Shown in pieces: positions 56,591 to 64,000 of a DNA stretch of 64,000 nucleotides. Made by a program: the position numbers and the translations under genes. Position 1 is the first letter of the stretch; each line of letters starts with the position of its first letter. The DNA is from Saccharospirillum sp. Lineage in GTDB: Bacteria > Pseudomonadota > Gammaproteobacteria > Pseudomonadales > Natronospirillaceae. The notes under the pieces are model-generated. The model did not search any database. It was not told the DNA's origin and saw only the letters and a list, made by a program, of their open reading frames with translations. The stretch covers positions 124,001 through 188,000 of the forward strand of contig JAGYIL010000003.1 of the NCBI GenBank assembly GCA_018402545.1, given 5' to 3'.

Positions 56591-56924
56591 AATCTAATCT
56601 ACCACCGTTCTATTTAGCCTAATGATTTGAATTCCATCACAAAAATCGCTTCAATAGCATCCGCTCCATGTCGTACACCACCGCGCATCGCCAGAACAAT
56701 CCGACAGAACGAAGACTGCGTAGGAACGATACGACGAGAAACCCTGTAGATCAGTGACAAATCAGCGCATGCAGTAGCAATTGTCATGCGGGTCAACTAG
56801 CATTGAGTGCGTGAGTGACGTAACGATGGCGTGACATCTTACCCTTTTCAACCCGCCATGAAACTCACACACAGGAATCTTTGGCCGGCTGACATTGCGG
56901 TCATCGTGGGACAACGAGGGAACT

Positions 56925-57110
56925 ATGGATCAAAAGCTGGAAGAGCTTGAGCAGGCTATTGTTGAAGCCGAAGAAGCGAAACGCCAGTTCGTTAGAGAAA
57001 ACCCTAATGGGACTGGCAGCAAAGACGATCGTATGCGTTTGTACAATGATGTCGAACGCGCGCGTAAAGCTTTGCGTGACTACAAACGCATGAACCCCCA
57101 TTTGCTGTAA
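56925..57110 (+). CDS. Small coiled-coil protein of unknown function
   Basis: 61 residues, highly charged, mostly predicted helix with heptad-like spacing (MDQKLEELEQAIVEAEEAK...). I chose the ATG at 56925, after a GAGGG site four bases upstream. No family is recognised and no partner is obvious. The clear ribosome site and charged, non-random composition favour a real gene. Convergent with the MFS gene. Confidence 0.65.
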   Translation: MDQKLEELEQAIVEAEEAKRQFVRENPNGTGSKDDRMRLYNDVERARKALRDYKRMNPHLL

Positions 57111-57152
57111 CCCGCCCTAATTGCCGTTCGGGCACTGCGCCTGCCCTCTGTG

Positions 57153-58493
57153 TTACTGCACAGCGGGCAGGCGGGCACACATCAACGCAGCCATCACAGA
57201 CAAGCCGCTCAACAGGAGGATGACTGCCAGCGGCGACCACAGATCACCCAGTAAACCAATCAGTCCGCCAATCAGCATGATCACTCCCACCACGGTATTG
57301 CTGACCGCCACGTAGCTGGCCCGGTTGGACTCGGTTGCCATATCCACCAGGTAGGCCTTGCGACCCAGCCGAACGCCCCCGTGACAGATCATGATCATCC
57401 CATAGGCCAGGCTCAGGCCCACCAGAAGGGCAACGCCCGATAACCAGACGGAACTCGCCCACGCCAGCAAGCCTGCCAGTGCTGCTCCGCACGCAGCCAC
57501 CGCCATAACGCCCTGGCTGGACCGGTCACTGAAACGCCCCCAGACGCCCGACGACAGTGAGGCAGCCAGCCCGCTGATGATAATCAGTGCACCCAGGCCA
57601 AGCCCGCCACCCTCTGTTTGCTGAACCATCACCACATAAAACGGCGGCATCAGTGCGACACTGAGCAATGCCGACCGGGATAATACGAAAAAACGGAAGG
57701 TCGAATCGGACCGCAACAGCCCGAGTTGCTGCCAGGCGACGGTCCAGCCATTGCCACCGCCCTCGGTTGCACCAGGCGCTTCCTCGATGGCGGTAAACGC
57801 CAACATGGCGAGCCACCAGAACAGCGTCGCCATCAGTAACAGCCCTATCAGAAGACCAGAGTGTTCACTCAGATCCGGAACACCGGTGAGCACCAGCCCG
57901 AACCCCAATACAGCGAGGCCCGCCACCGAGGCACTGTATCCCATTACCGTTCCGCGCCGGCGTTTGGAGACGGCCTTGCCCAGAACATCTTTCGCCGACA
58001 CCGAACACAAGCCTCGAGCCAGGCTATAAAACACCAGGCCCACCAGCATCCAGATGCCAGCAACTAGCCCGTCACTGAGCAAGGCGGCGGCTGCGATCGC
58101 TAACAAGGCCAGGGAGGATACAGCGGCGCCCACCAACCAGACGGGTTTGCGGTAGGCACGCCCGCGAACATAGGCCGCTACCAGCAGCTGGGGAATTAGC
58201 ACTCCCGCTTCACGTATCGGCACCAGAAAGCCAACCAGCACCAGCGGCACACCCAGGGCGCTCATTAACCAGGGCAGGATAAGGCGAGCGCTGCTCAGCT
58301 CATCGGCAATCTTGCTGAAAGTGTTGGCCACCAGGTAGGCGAAGAAATTGCGGGGTTGGTGCCGACAGGCCGTTTCGGGAATGTCTTTGCATACCCGCGC
58401 GTCCTCTTCACCGACAACCTGCTCATAGGCCCAGCCAAGCGCACGGTTCACCGGGCGACCTTTAGCCTGGCCGGAAGGCAGTAATTGCGCCAT
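57153..58493 (-). CDS. Major facilitator superfamily transporter
   Basis: 446 residues with about twelve hydrophobic segments after an unusually long, soluble N-terminus of about 45 residues containing two cysteines (ARVCKDIPETACRH). YSASVAGLAVLGFGL and a loop RRRGTVMGY resemble MFS motifs. Substrate unknown. The ATG at 58493 follows GGAGAGAG; an in-frame TTG at 58523 is possible but less likely. Confidence 0.82.
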   Translation of the reverse strand: MAQLLPSGQAKGRPVNRALGWAYEQVVGEEDARVCKDIPETACRHQPRNFFAYLVANTFSKIADELSSARLILPWLMSALGVPLVLVGFLVPIREAGVLIPQLLVAAYVRGRAYRKPVWLVGAAVSSLALLAIAAAALLSDGLVAGIWMLVGLVFYSLARGLCSVSAKDVLGKAVSKRRRGTVMGYSASVAGLAVLGFGLVLTGVPDLSEHSGLLIGLLLMATLFWWLAMLAFTAIEEAPGATEGGGNGWTVAWQQLGLLRSDSTFRFFVLSRSALLSVALMPPFYVVMVQQTEGGGLGLGALIIISGLAASLSSGVWGRFSDRSSQGVMAVAACGAALAGLLAWASSVWLSGVALLVGLSLAYGMIMICHGGVRLGRKAYLVDMATESNRASYVAVSNTVVGVIMLIGGLIGLLGDLWSPLAVILLLSGLSVMAALMCARLPAVQ

Positions 58494-58847
58494 GGGCGGC
58501 TTCTCTCTCCACAACAAAGACAACAGCCAACCTTGGCGCCGGCTGGCAAGTAACCGCCAACTCTATCGATTCATCACCCGCCGGGCCAACCTTAACGGTA
58601 TAAAGACAGGTTTTGAGCACTCTGACAGCTCAGGTTGCAAGCATTGGCGTCGGCTGCGCTGGCATGGTTTAATACCCCCTGAAAGACCGTTGTGCTGCAC
58701 CCTGACCAGGCGTTCAGTCCACGTTGTTAGCGCCAAGTTCGCTTAAAACAAGATTAAAACAATAATTCACGACTACAACTACACATTGCAGCCGATGATC
58801 AAAACTATCCCGCGTGTTTGCCTTGTCCCGATAAAAAAGGATCACTC
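58494..58847. other. Gap between MFS and dctQ genes
   Basis: 354 bp between divergent genes, so both promoters must lie here. AT-rich from 58740 to 58800 (ACAAGATTAAAACAATAATT), consistent with a promoter for dctQM. No gene, repeat-family copy or clear operator is seen. Confidence 0.4.
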
Positions 58848-59396
58848 ATGAAAAGCCTCGCGTTCGTGGTCAGGCTCTGTTGCCTGCTGAACCGATTCCT
58901 GGGTCAGGTATTTTCCTGGCTGACGCTGGGAATTGTACTGGTTTGTTTCACCGTCGTTGTCATGCGCTATGTCTTTTCGACCGGCTCGGTCCTGATGCAG
59001 GATCTGTATGTCTGGATGAATGGCGTCATGTTTATGGGAATTGCCGGCTACACTCTGCTGCGCGAAGGTCATGTCCGGGTCGATGTGTTTTACCGGACTG
59101 CCCCGGTTAAACGAAAGGCTCTGGTCGACCTGTTTGGCTGCCTGGTGTTTCTGTTTCCCTTCATCATCACCATCAGTCTGTATGCCTACCCCTATGTCGC
59201 CCGGTCATGGCGCTTTATGGAAGGCTCGTCCAATTACGGGGGCATGCCAGGCCTTTTTATAGTGAAGTCCTTCATTATCGTATTCGCCGTTGTGGTCGCG
59301 ATTCAGGCTTTGGCCATGATCGGGCGCAGCATTCTGGTGCTGGCTAACCGCCAGGAGCTGGTGCCTGAAGATTATCGTTACGGGGAGAACGTCTGA
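58848..59396 (+). CDS. dctQ: TRAP transporter small permease DctQ
   Basis: 182 residues with four membrane helices (about 18-38, 50-70, 88-108, 132-152), the small membrane subunit of a tripartite ATP-independent periplasmic transporter. TGSVLMQDLYVWMNGVMFMG and EGHVRVDVFY are DctQ-typical. ATG at 58848 after an AAGGA site. Its TGA shares one base with the dctM ATG, so they are co-translated. Confidence 0.92.
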   Translation: MKSLAFVVRLCCLLNRFLGQVFSWLTLGIVLVCFTVVVMRYVFSTGSVLMQDLYVWMNGVMFMGIAGYTLLREGHVRVDVFYRTAPVKRKALVDLFGCLVFLFPFIITISLYAYPYVARSWRFMEGSSNYGGMPGLFIVKSFIIVFAVVVAIQALAMIGRSILVLANRQELVPEDYRYGENV

Positions 59397-60787
59397 TGGA
59401 AGTAACGTTGTTGGGCGAAATCCTCGCGCTCGTTATGTTTTTCGCGGTCATTGGTGTGTTGATGCTCGGCTTCCCGGTGGCGTTCTCGCTGGCCGGCACC
59501 TCATTGATATTTGCCGCCATTGCCCATTTTTTAGGTGCGCTTGATCTGTCGAACCTGTCGAGTGTTGCACCGCGTTATATGGGCATCATGCTGAACGAGG
59601 TACTGGTTGCAGTGCCCCTGTTTATTTTTATGGGGATGATGCTGGAGCGTTCCGGCATTGCCGAAAAACTGCTGATTACCATGGGTCGTCTGTTTGGCGA
59701 CCTGCGCGGCGGTCTCGGTTTGTCGGTGATTATCGTGGGCGCCTTGCTGGCTGCCTCGACCGGTATTATCGGTGCTACCGTGGTCACCATGGGCTTGCTG
59801 TCTCTTCCGGCCATGCTGAAAGCCGGGTACGACCCCAAACTCGCAACCGGGGTCATTACCGCCTCCGGCACGCTCGGCCAGATCATTCCGCCCTCAACCG
59901 TGCTGATCTTTATGGGCGATATGCTCTCGGGTATCAACAGCCAGGTGCAAATGTCCCTGGGCAACTTTGCACCAAAGCCCGTCTCTGTCGGTGATCTGTT
60001 TGCCGGTGCGTTTATACCCGGCATGATGCTCATGGGGATTTACATGCTGTACATGATCTTCAAGGCCGTGCGTCAGCCTGATAGCTGCCCGGCTCTGATC
60101 ATGACGACCGAGGAAAAGTCCCGGTTGCTGAAAGATGTATTTACTACTTTGCTGCCACCGCTGGCGCTTATCATAGCGGTGCTTGGCTCCATTTTGGGTG
60201 GCATTGCCACGCCAACCGAATCGGCTTCGGTAGGCGCCATCGGTGCTATGATACTGGCCGCTTTCCAACGCAAACTGACCTACAGCAATCTTCGTCAGGT
60301 AATGTACGCAACGGCCAATACCACCACCATGATCTTCATCATCCTGATCGGCGCAACGGTGTTCTCGCTGGTGTTCCGGATGATGGGCGGTGAAGAACTG
60401 GTCAGCGACTTCCTCAACAGCCTGCCCGGTGGCCAGTTGGGTGCCATTCTGTTCGTGATGTTGCTGATGTTCCTGCTTGGTTTCATTCTGGATACCTTTG
60501 AAATCATCTTTCTGGTATTGCCAATCACCGCACCGATTCTGCTGATGATGGGTGTAGAGCCGGTGTGGCTGGGTGTGATTGTCGCGGTCAACCTGCAAAC
60601 CAGCTTCCTGACGCCACCTTTTGGTTTCGCACTGTTCTATCTAAGGGGCGTGGCACCCGATTCCGTCTCGACGATGACTATCTACAAAGGCGCCATTCCC
60701 TTTGTGTTCTTGCAACTGATCGTGATCGTATTGCTGGTGGCCTTTCCCCAGCTGGTTACCTGGCTGCCATCGCAGCTCTACAACTAA
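59396..60787 (+). CDS. dctM: TRAP transporter large permease DctM
   Basis: 463 residues, twelve or more membrane segments, the sodium-coupled transport subunit. Family features are LMLGFPVAFSLAGTSL, GALLAASTGIIGATVVTMG, ASGTLGQIIPPSTVLI and LQTSFLTPPFGFALFYL. Substrate is set by DctP, encoded convergently just downstream. Confidence 0.95.
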   Translation: MEVTLLGEILALVMFFAVIGVLMLGFPVAFSLAGTSLIFAAIAHFLGALDLSNLSSVAPRYMGIMLNEVLVAVPLFIFMGMMLERSGIAEKLLITMGRLFGDLRGGLGLSVIIVGALLAASTGIIGATVVTMGLLSLPAMLKAGYDPKLATGVITASGTLGQIIPPSTVLIFMGDMLSGINSQVQMSLGNFAPKPVSVGDLFAGAFIPGMMLMGIYMLYMIFKAVRQPDSCPALIMTTEEKSRLLKDVFTTLLPPLALIIAVLGSILGGIATPTESASVGAIGAMILAAFQRKLTYSNLRQVMYATANTTTMIFIILIGATVFSLVFRMMGGEELVSDFLNSLPGGQLGAILFVMLLMFLLGFILDTFEIIFLVLPITAPILLMMGVEPVWLGVIVAVNLQTSFLTPPFGFALFYLRGVAPDSVSTMTIYKGAIPFVFLQLIVIVLLVAFPQLVTWLPSQLYN

Positions 60788-60808
60788 AAGCCTGCACATA
60801 AACAGGTT

Positions 60809-60832
60809 CGGGTTATCGACCTCGATAACCCG
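60809..60832. repeat. 11-bp perfect inverted repeat after dctM
   Basis: CGGGTTATCGA (60809-60819) and TCGATAACCCG (60822-60832) with only 2 bp between, 21 bp after the dctM stop and just before the terminator. The near-continuous palindrome suits a protein site or cruciform better than an RNA loop. Confidence 0.6.
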
Positions 60833-60835
60833 CCC

Positions 60836-60867
60836 ACAAAAAAACCCGGCACAAGGCCGGGTTTTTT
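60836..60867. terminator. Bidirectional terminator between dctM and dctP
   Basis: ACCCGGC-ACAAG-GCCGGGT with an A-tract before and a T6 tract after, serving both converging genes. Confidence 0.92.
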
Positions 60868-60884
60868 ATGAGCCTGGGCTCGCT

Positions 60885-61988
60885 TTACATCTGGAAGTAC
60901 TTCTGACGCGCCGTCAGGAAAGCACCGTCAACCTGTTCGGTACGGGTACGCAACAGAGCAAGCGCTTCGAAGTAGCTTTCAGTGGTTTTACGCACCAGAG
61001 CGTCATCGCTGTCGCGCAATTCACCCAGAACTTCCTTCGCCGCTTCAGCACCGGCTTGCAATACTTCTTCAGGGAAGTATTTAACCTGAACCCCATGCTG
61101 TTCCACCAGAGTGCGCAGGGCAATCGGGTCGTTGGCGTAGAAATCAGAGGCTACCTGGTCGTACTCGGCCTGACAGGCAAACTCGACAATTTGTTGCAGG
61201 TCGCGCGGCAATGCCTCGAACTTGGACTTGCTGACCACCGCTTCGGTCGCCAGGCCCGGCTCGATAAAGCTCGGCATGTAATAGTTCTTGGCAATCTGGT
61301 AGAAACCCAGAGCCAGGTCGTTATAGGGGCCAACGAACTCAGCCGCATCCAGCGCGCCCGATTGCAGTGCCTGATAGATCTCACCACCGGCCATGTTAAC
61401 CACACTGGCGCCCAGCTTTTCCCAAACCTGGCCACCCAGACCCGGGGTCCGGAATTTCAAACCCTGAATATCTTCCAGGCTGGTGATTTCGTCGCGGAAC
61501 CAGCCGCCGGCCTGCGTACCGGTATCACCTGACAGGAAGCCTTTTACGCCAAACTGATCGTAGATTTCATCCCAGATTTCCTGGCCGCCCATGTAACGAA
61601 CCCAGGCAGCCAATTCGCGGGAGGTCATGCCATACGGCACACCGGTAAAGAAGGACGTGGCCCGGCTCTTGTTCTGCCAATAGTAGGCTGCACCGTGGCT
61701 CATCTCAGCAGACCCTTCAATGACCGCATCGAACGCACCCAAAGGCGGCACCAGTTCACCAGCCGCGTAGACTTGTACCGTCAATCGGCCATTGGACATG
61801 GCGGTAATACGATCTGCAAGGCGTTGCGCACCCACACCCAGACCAGGGAAGTTCTTCGGCCAGGTGGTCACCATGCGCCAGGTGATGCGGTCTTCAGCCA
61901 GTGCCGGAGTACCAATGGTGGTCGCTGCCGCCACGCTACCTGCGCCGATCAAGCCTTTCTTGATGACGTCACGTCTTTTCATGTTCAA
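60885..61988 (-). CDS. dctP: TRAP transporter substrate-binding protein DctP
   Basis: 367 residues. A Tat-like signal (KRRDVIKKGLIGAGS) with cleavage after PALA precedes a periplasmic DctP fold. TWPKNFPGLGVGAQRLADRI and EFVGPYNDLALGFYQIAKNY resemble the TakP branch, which binds 2-oxo acids such as pyruvate with a metal ion; that substrate is my inference. Faces dctQM and shares their terminator, so its own promoter must lie beyond 61988. Two starts are possible (61988 and 61982). Confidence 0.92.
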   Translation of the reverse strand: MNMKRRDVIKKGLIGAGSVAAATTIGTPALAEDRITWRMVTTWPKNFPGLGVGAQRLADRITAMSNGRLTVQVYAAGELVPPLGAFDAVIEGSAEMSHGAAYYWQNKSRATSFFTGVPYGMTSRELAAWVRYMGGQEIWDEIYDQFGVKGFLSGDTGTQAGGWFRDEITSLEDIQGLKFRTPGLGGQVWEKLGASVVNMAGGEIYQALQSGALDAAEFVGPYNDLALGFYQIAKNYYMPSFIEPGLATEAVVSKSKFEALPRDLQQIVEFACQAEYDQVASDFYANDPIALRTLVEQHGVQVKYFPEEVLQAGAEAAKEVLGELRDSDDALVRKTTESYFEALALLRTRTEQVDGAFLTARQKYFQM

Positions 61989-62566
61989 CTCTCCATCATG
62001 GGGTCAGGGAGGTACTCAACACGCGTCTGCTGGCTGCAATCTTACCGGAGTGCGAATGCGAGCCAGAGAGACCGGGTCACCGACCTCAATGTTCCAGTTT
62101 TTTATTGTGGTTAGTCGGGGAAAACCGACACGGCCGTTTACCTCTATGGGAACGATCCGGCACCGTGTTATCCCGCATCGGAGTGAGCTTGCGAGCCGTT
62201 TATAGTTTTAATGGCCTGCGACGACTCCAGAACGCCGGGCCTTAGAATACCCCGCAGTCTGCTTTATCTCAATTCAGTTTAGCCTGCCTTGTCCGGTTTC
62301 GCCTGCTCCTTTAGTGGTATCCCGATAAAGTTGCCCAGCTCCGACTCGTTGAAGGTCACCAGCGGCCTTTGGACTTGCACCGACTTCAATAGCCAGCCAG
62401 TATGACGTTACCAGGCCGGGCTTAACGGCAACTGAATACTCAGCGAGCGGGTACACCGATCCCGGTATCTGGAAAGCAGTAACAACAATAAAAACAGGAT
62501 GGACAGCCGATACAACGCCAGGCGTTGTACAGCGAGCAGGGTCCATCAGGCAATTGAGGGATACAC
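61989..62566. other. dctP-pntA intergenic region
   Basis: 578 bp between divergent genes. No gene is supported. The promoters of dctP and pntA must be here. The right end (62498-62547) holds a nested inverted repeat described separately; no copy of the palindromic family occurs. Confidence 0.4.
62498..62547 (+). promoter_or_regulatory. Nested inverted repeat in the pntA leader
   Basis: The inner palindrome TACAACGCC-A-GGCGTTGTA (62511-62529) has a 9-bp arm on each side of one base. It sits inside an outer pair, GATGGAC (62498-62504) and GTCCATC (62541-62547). It lies 20 bp before the pntA start; operator or leader hairpin are both possible. Confidence 0.55.
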
Positions 62567-64000
62567 ATGTCGCTAACCCTAGCTGTTCCCGTTGACCGGG
62601 CTCCGGGTGAAACCCGGGTTCCAGTCACGCCCGATACCACCCGTAAACTGATCGATCTGGGGTTTACTGTCCTCATAGAACCTGGTGCCGGAACCAGGGC
62701 ACAATTTGCAGATACCCTCTATGAACAGGCAGGCGCAGAACTCGAAGCCGATGTAACCCGGCTGTATCAACGCGCCGATGTACTGTTGAAGATCAACGGC
62801 CCCCAGGCGCAAGCAGAAGGCCTGTCTGGCAGTGAACTTGAAGCCCTGGGCAGTACCCCTGAGAAGGCGAAAACCTGGATATCCTTCCTGGCGCCCGGTC
62901 AAAACGCGCCCCTGCTTGAACAATTCAACAACCAGCACGCTACAGCACTGTCACTCGATGCCATTCCCCGGATTTCCCGTGCCCAAAAAATGGATGTACT
63001 CAGTTCAATGGCCAACATCGCCGGGTACCGGGCCGTAATTGAAGCCGCCAATCAGTTCGGTCGCTTCTTTACCGGCCAGATTACGGCGGCGGGCAAGATC
63101 CCCCCGGCCAAGGTGCTGGTCATCGGTGCCGGGGTTGCCGGGCTGGCCGCCATTGGTGCGGCCAAGAGCCTTGGCGCCATCGTGCGCGCCTTCGACACCC
63201 GCAAAGAGGTTAAGGAACAGGTAGAGTCCATGGGCGGTGAGTTTCTCACCATTGAACTTGAAGAAGACGGCGCCGGTACGGGCGGCTACGCCAAGGAAAT
63301 GTCGCAGGCGTTTATCGATGCGGAAATGGCTCTGTTTATGGAACAGGCAAAAGAGGTGGACATTATCATCACCACCGCCCTGATTCCGGGCAAGCCAGCA
63401 CCCAAGCTGATCACCGAGGCCATGGTTGAGGCCATGCAGCCCGGCAGCGTGGTGGTTGACCTGGCGGCACCCAACGGTGGCAATTGCGAATGCACGGTGA
63501 AAGACGAGATCGTGAAGGCGCACGATGTTACCGTCATCGGTTTTACTAACCTGGCCGCCCGGGCCGCCACCCAGGCCAGCCAGCTGCTGGCGAACAATCT
63601 GTGGCGCTTGCTGGAACACCTCTGTCCAAATAAAGATGGCCAACTGGTCATTGATCTGACCGACGAGATCACCCGCGGTTGCACCGTGGTGCATGGCGGC
63701 GATATCACCTGGCCACCGCCACCGCCCAAACTCTCTGCGGCGCCCAAACCGGCCGCCTCTTCAGTCCCCAAAACAGCTGAAGAGCCGGCAACCGCTCCGC
63801 GTAAAGCCCGACCGATCGCACTCTATTGGCTGATCGCCGGCGCCCTGATACTGGGGCTGGGCGCGGTCGCACCGGCTGATTTTGTCAGCCATTTCACGGT
63901 CTTTGTGCTGGCGATTTTCATCGGCTGGCAGGTCATCTGGAACGTGAGCCATTCACTGCATACACCGCTAATGAGTGTCACCAATGCGATCTCCGGCATC
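62567..64000 (+). CDS. pntA: NAD(P) transhydrogenase subunit alpha (3' end off the window)
   Basis: Alpha subunit of the membrane transhydrogenase that uses the proton gradient to move hydride between NAD(H) and NADP(H). 478 residues are visible, of about 510 expected. N-terminal AlaDH/PNT domain; the NAD-binding Rossmann loop is [20 protein letters not shown] near residue 184, followed by [15 protein letters not shown]. From about 415 the first membrane helices start ([22 protein letters not shown]), cut by the right edge. ATG at 62567 after a GAGGG site. pntB is expected next. Confidence 0.96.
   Translation, partial: MSLTLAVPVDRAPGETRVPVTPDTTRKLIDLGFTVLIEPGAGTRAQFADTLYEQAGAELEADVTRLYQRADVLLKINGPQAQAEGLSGSELEALGSTPEKAKTWISFLAPGQNAPLLEQFNNQHATALSLDAIPRISRAQKMDVLSSMANIAGYRAVIEAANQFGRFFTGQITAAGKIPPAKVLVIGAGVAGLAAIGAAKSLGAIVRAFDTRKEVKEQVESMGGEFLTIELEEDGAGTGGYAKEMSQAFIDAEMALFMEQAKEVDIIITTALIPGKPAPKLITEAMVEAMQPGSVVVDLAAPNGGNCECTVKDEIVKAHDVTVIGFTNLAARAATQASQLLANNLWRLLEHLCPNKDGQLVIDLTDEITRGCTVVHGGDITWPPPPPKLSAAPKPAASSVPKTAEEPATAPRKARPIALYWLIAGALILGLGAVAPADFVSHFTVFVLAIFIGWQVIWNVSHSLHTPLMSVTNAISGI

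Noticed and set aside
56614-56796. 60-codon minus-strand frame between kbl and the small coiled-coil gene
   Set aside because: No ribosome site, odd composition and no recognisable domain; kept as non-coding.
62274-62546. 90-codon minus-strand frame in the dctP-pntA gap
   Set aside because: It covers the pntA leader palindrome and has no credible start or domain.
1-64000. tRNA genes, CRISPR arrays, insertion sequences, prophage
   Set aside because: No cloverleaf with a T-loop motif, no regularly spaced direct repeats, and no transposase, integrase or phage protein were seen.

Overview
The window looks like chromosome of a free-living, probably marine, gammaproteobacterium. The evidence is the gene content and order: a complete dcw cell-wall and division cluster with mraZ to ftsZ in the usual order, the rsmI / lpoA-yraN-diaA-dolP block, dusB-fis, osmC next to crp, anaerobic-type hemN, coq7, and TRAP transporter genes. 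Coding density is high and base composition is GC-rich and fairly even, apart from an AT-rich gap near 16.83-17.25 kb. An Oceanospirillales-like relative is my inference; no genus can be fixed from this sequence alone. I see no prophage, insertion sequence, CRISPR array or tRNA gene.

Layout. 1-16.8 kb (minus strand): mraZ-rsmH-ftsL-ftsI-murE-murF-mraY-murD-ftsW-murG-murC-ddlB-ftsQ-ftsA-ftsZ, mostly with 4-bp overlaps, driven from a promoter with three MraZ boxes spaced 10 bp apart. FtsZ runs off the left edge. 17.3-18.75 kb: a palindromic repeat, the RNase P RNA gene rnpB, and rsmI. 18.9-25.4 kb (plus): lpoA-yraN-diaA-dolP, a tandem universal stress protein, aroA and ppa. 25.4-29.1 kb: a DUF2333 gene (minus), then aroQ-accB-accC, in which accB carries a -1 frame break. 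29.3-39.5 kb (plus): prmA, a zinc-ribbon/DUF3426 membrane protein, dusB-fis, purH, purD, a hybrid sensor kinase and coq7. 39.5-43.8 kb (minus): an orphan PilB/GspE-type ATPase behind a CYTH-CHAD triphosphatase, and speD. 44.2-49.7 kb: osmC, crp, hemN, argA and pyrF. 49.8-58.5 kb: a class V aminotransferase divergent from an Lrp/AsnC regulator, two small envelope proteins around a perfect CRP site, marC-tdh-kbl, a 61-residue coiled-coil protein and an MFS carrier. 58.8-64 kb: TRAP dctQ-dctM facing dctP, and the start of pntA.

How it works together. The left third makes and partitions peptidoglycan: Mur enzymes, lipid II assembly, the SEDS/PBP3 pair, the divisome, and the LpoA outer-membrane activator next door. 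The middle is housekeeping biosynthesis (chorismate, malonyl-CoA, purine, pyrimidine, arginine, polyamine, haem, ubiquinone) plus global regulators (Fis, Crp/Vfr, Lrp-type). The right end handles threonine/glycine breakdown and organic-acid uptake.

The most unusual content is non-coding. Five copies of a roughly 113-bp palindromic element (one expanded to 184 bp) lie at 17.3, 44.0, 44.8, 49.7 and 53.3 kb. Their 30-31-bp arms differ from copy to copy but stay self-complementary within each copy, which is compensatory covariation. Several other gaps hold strong isolated inverted repeats (before aroA and aroQ, between purH and purD, before crp, kbl and pntA).
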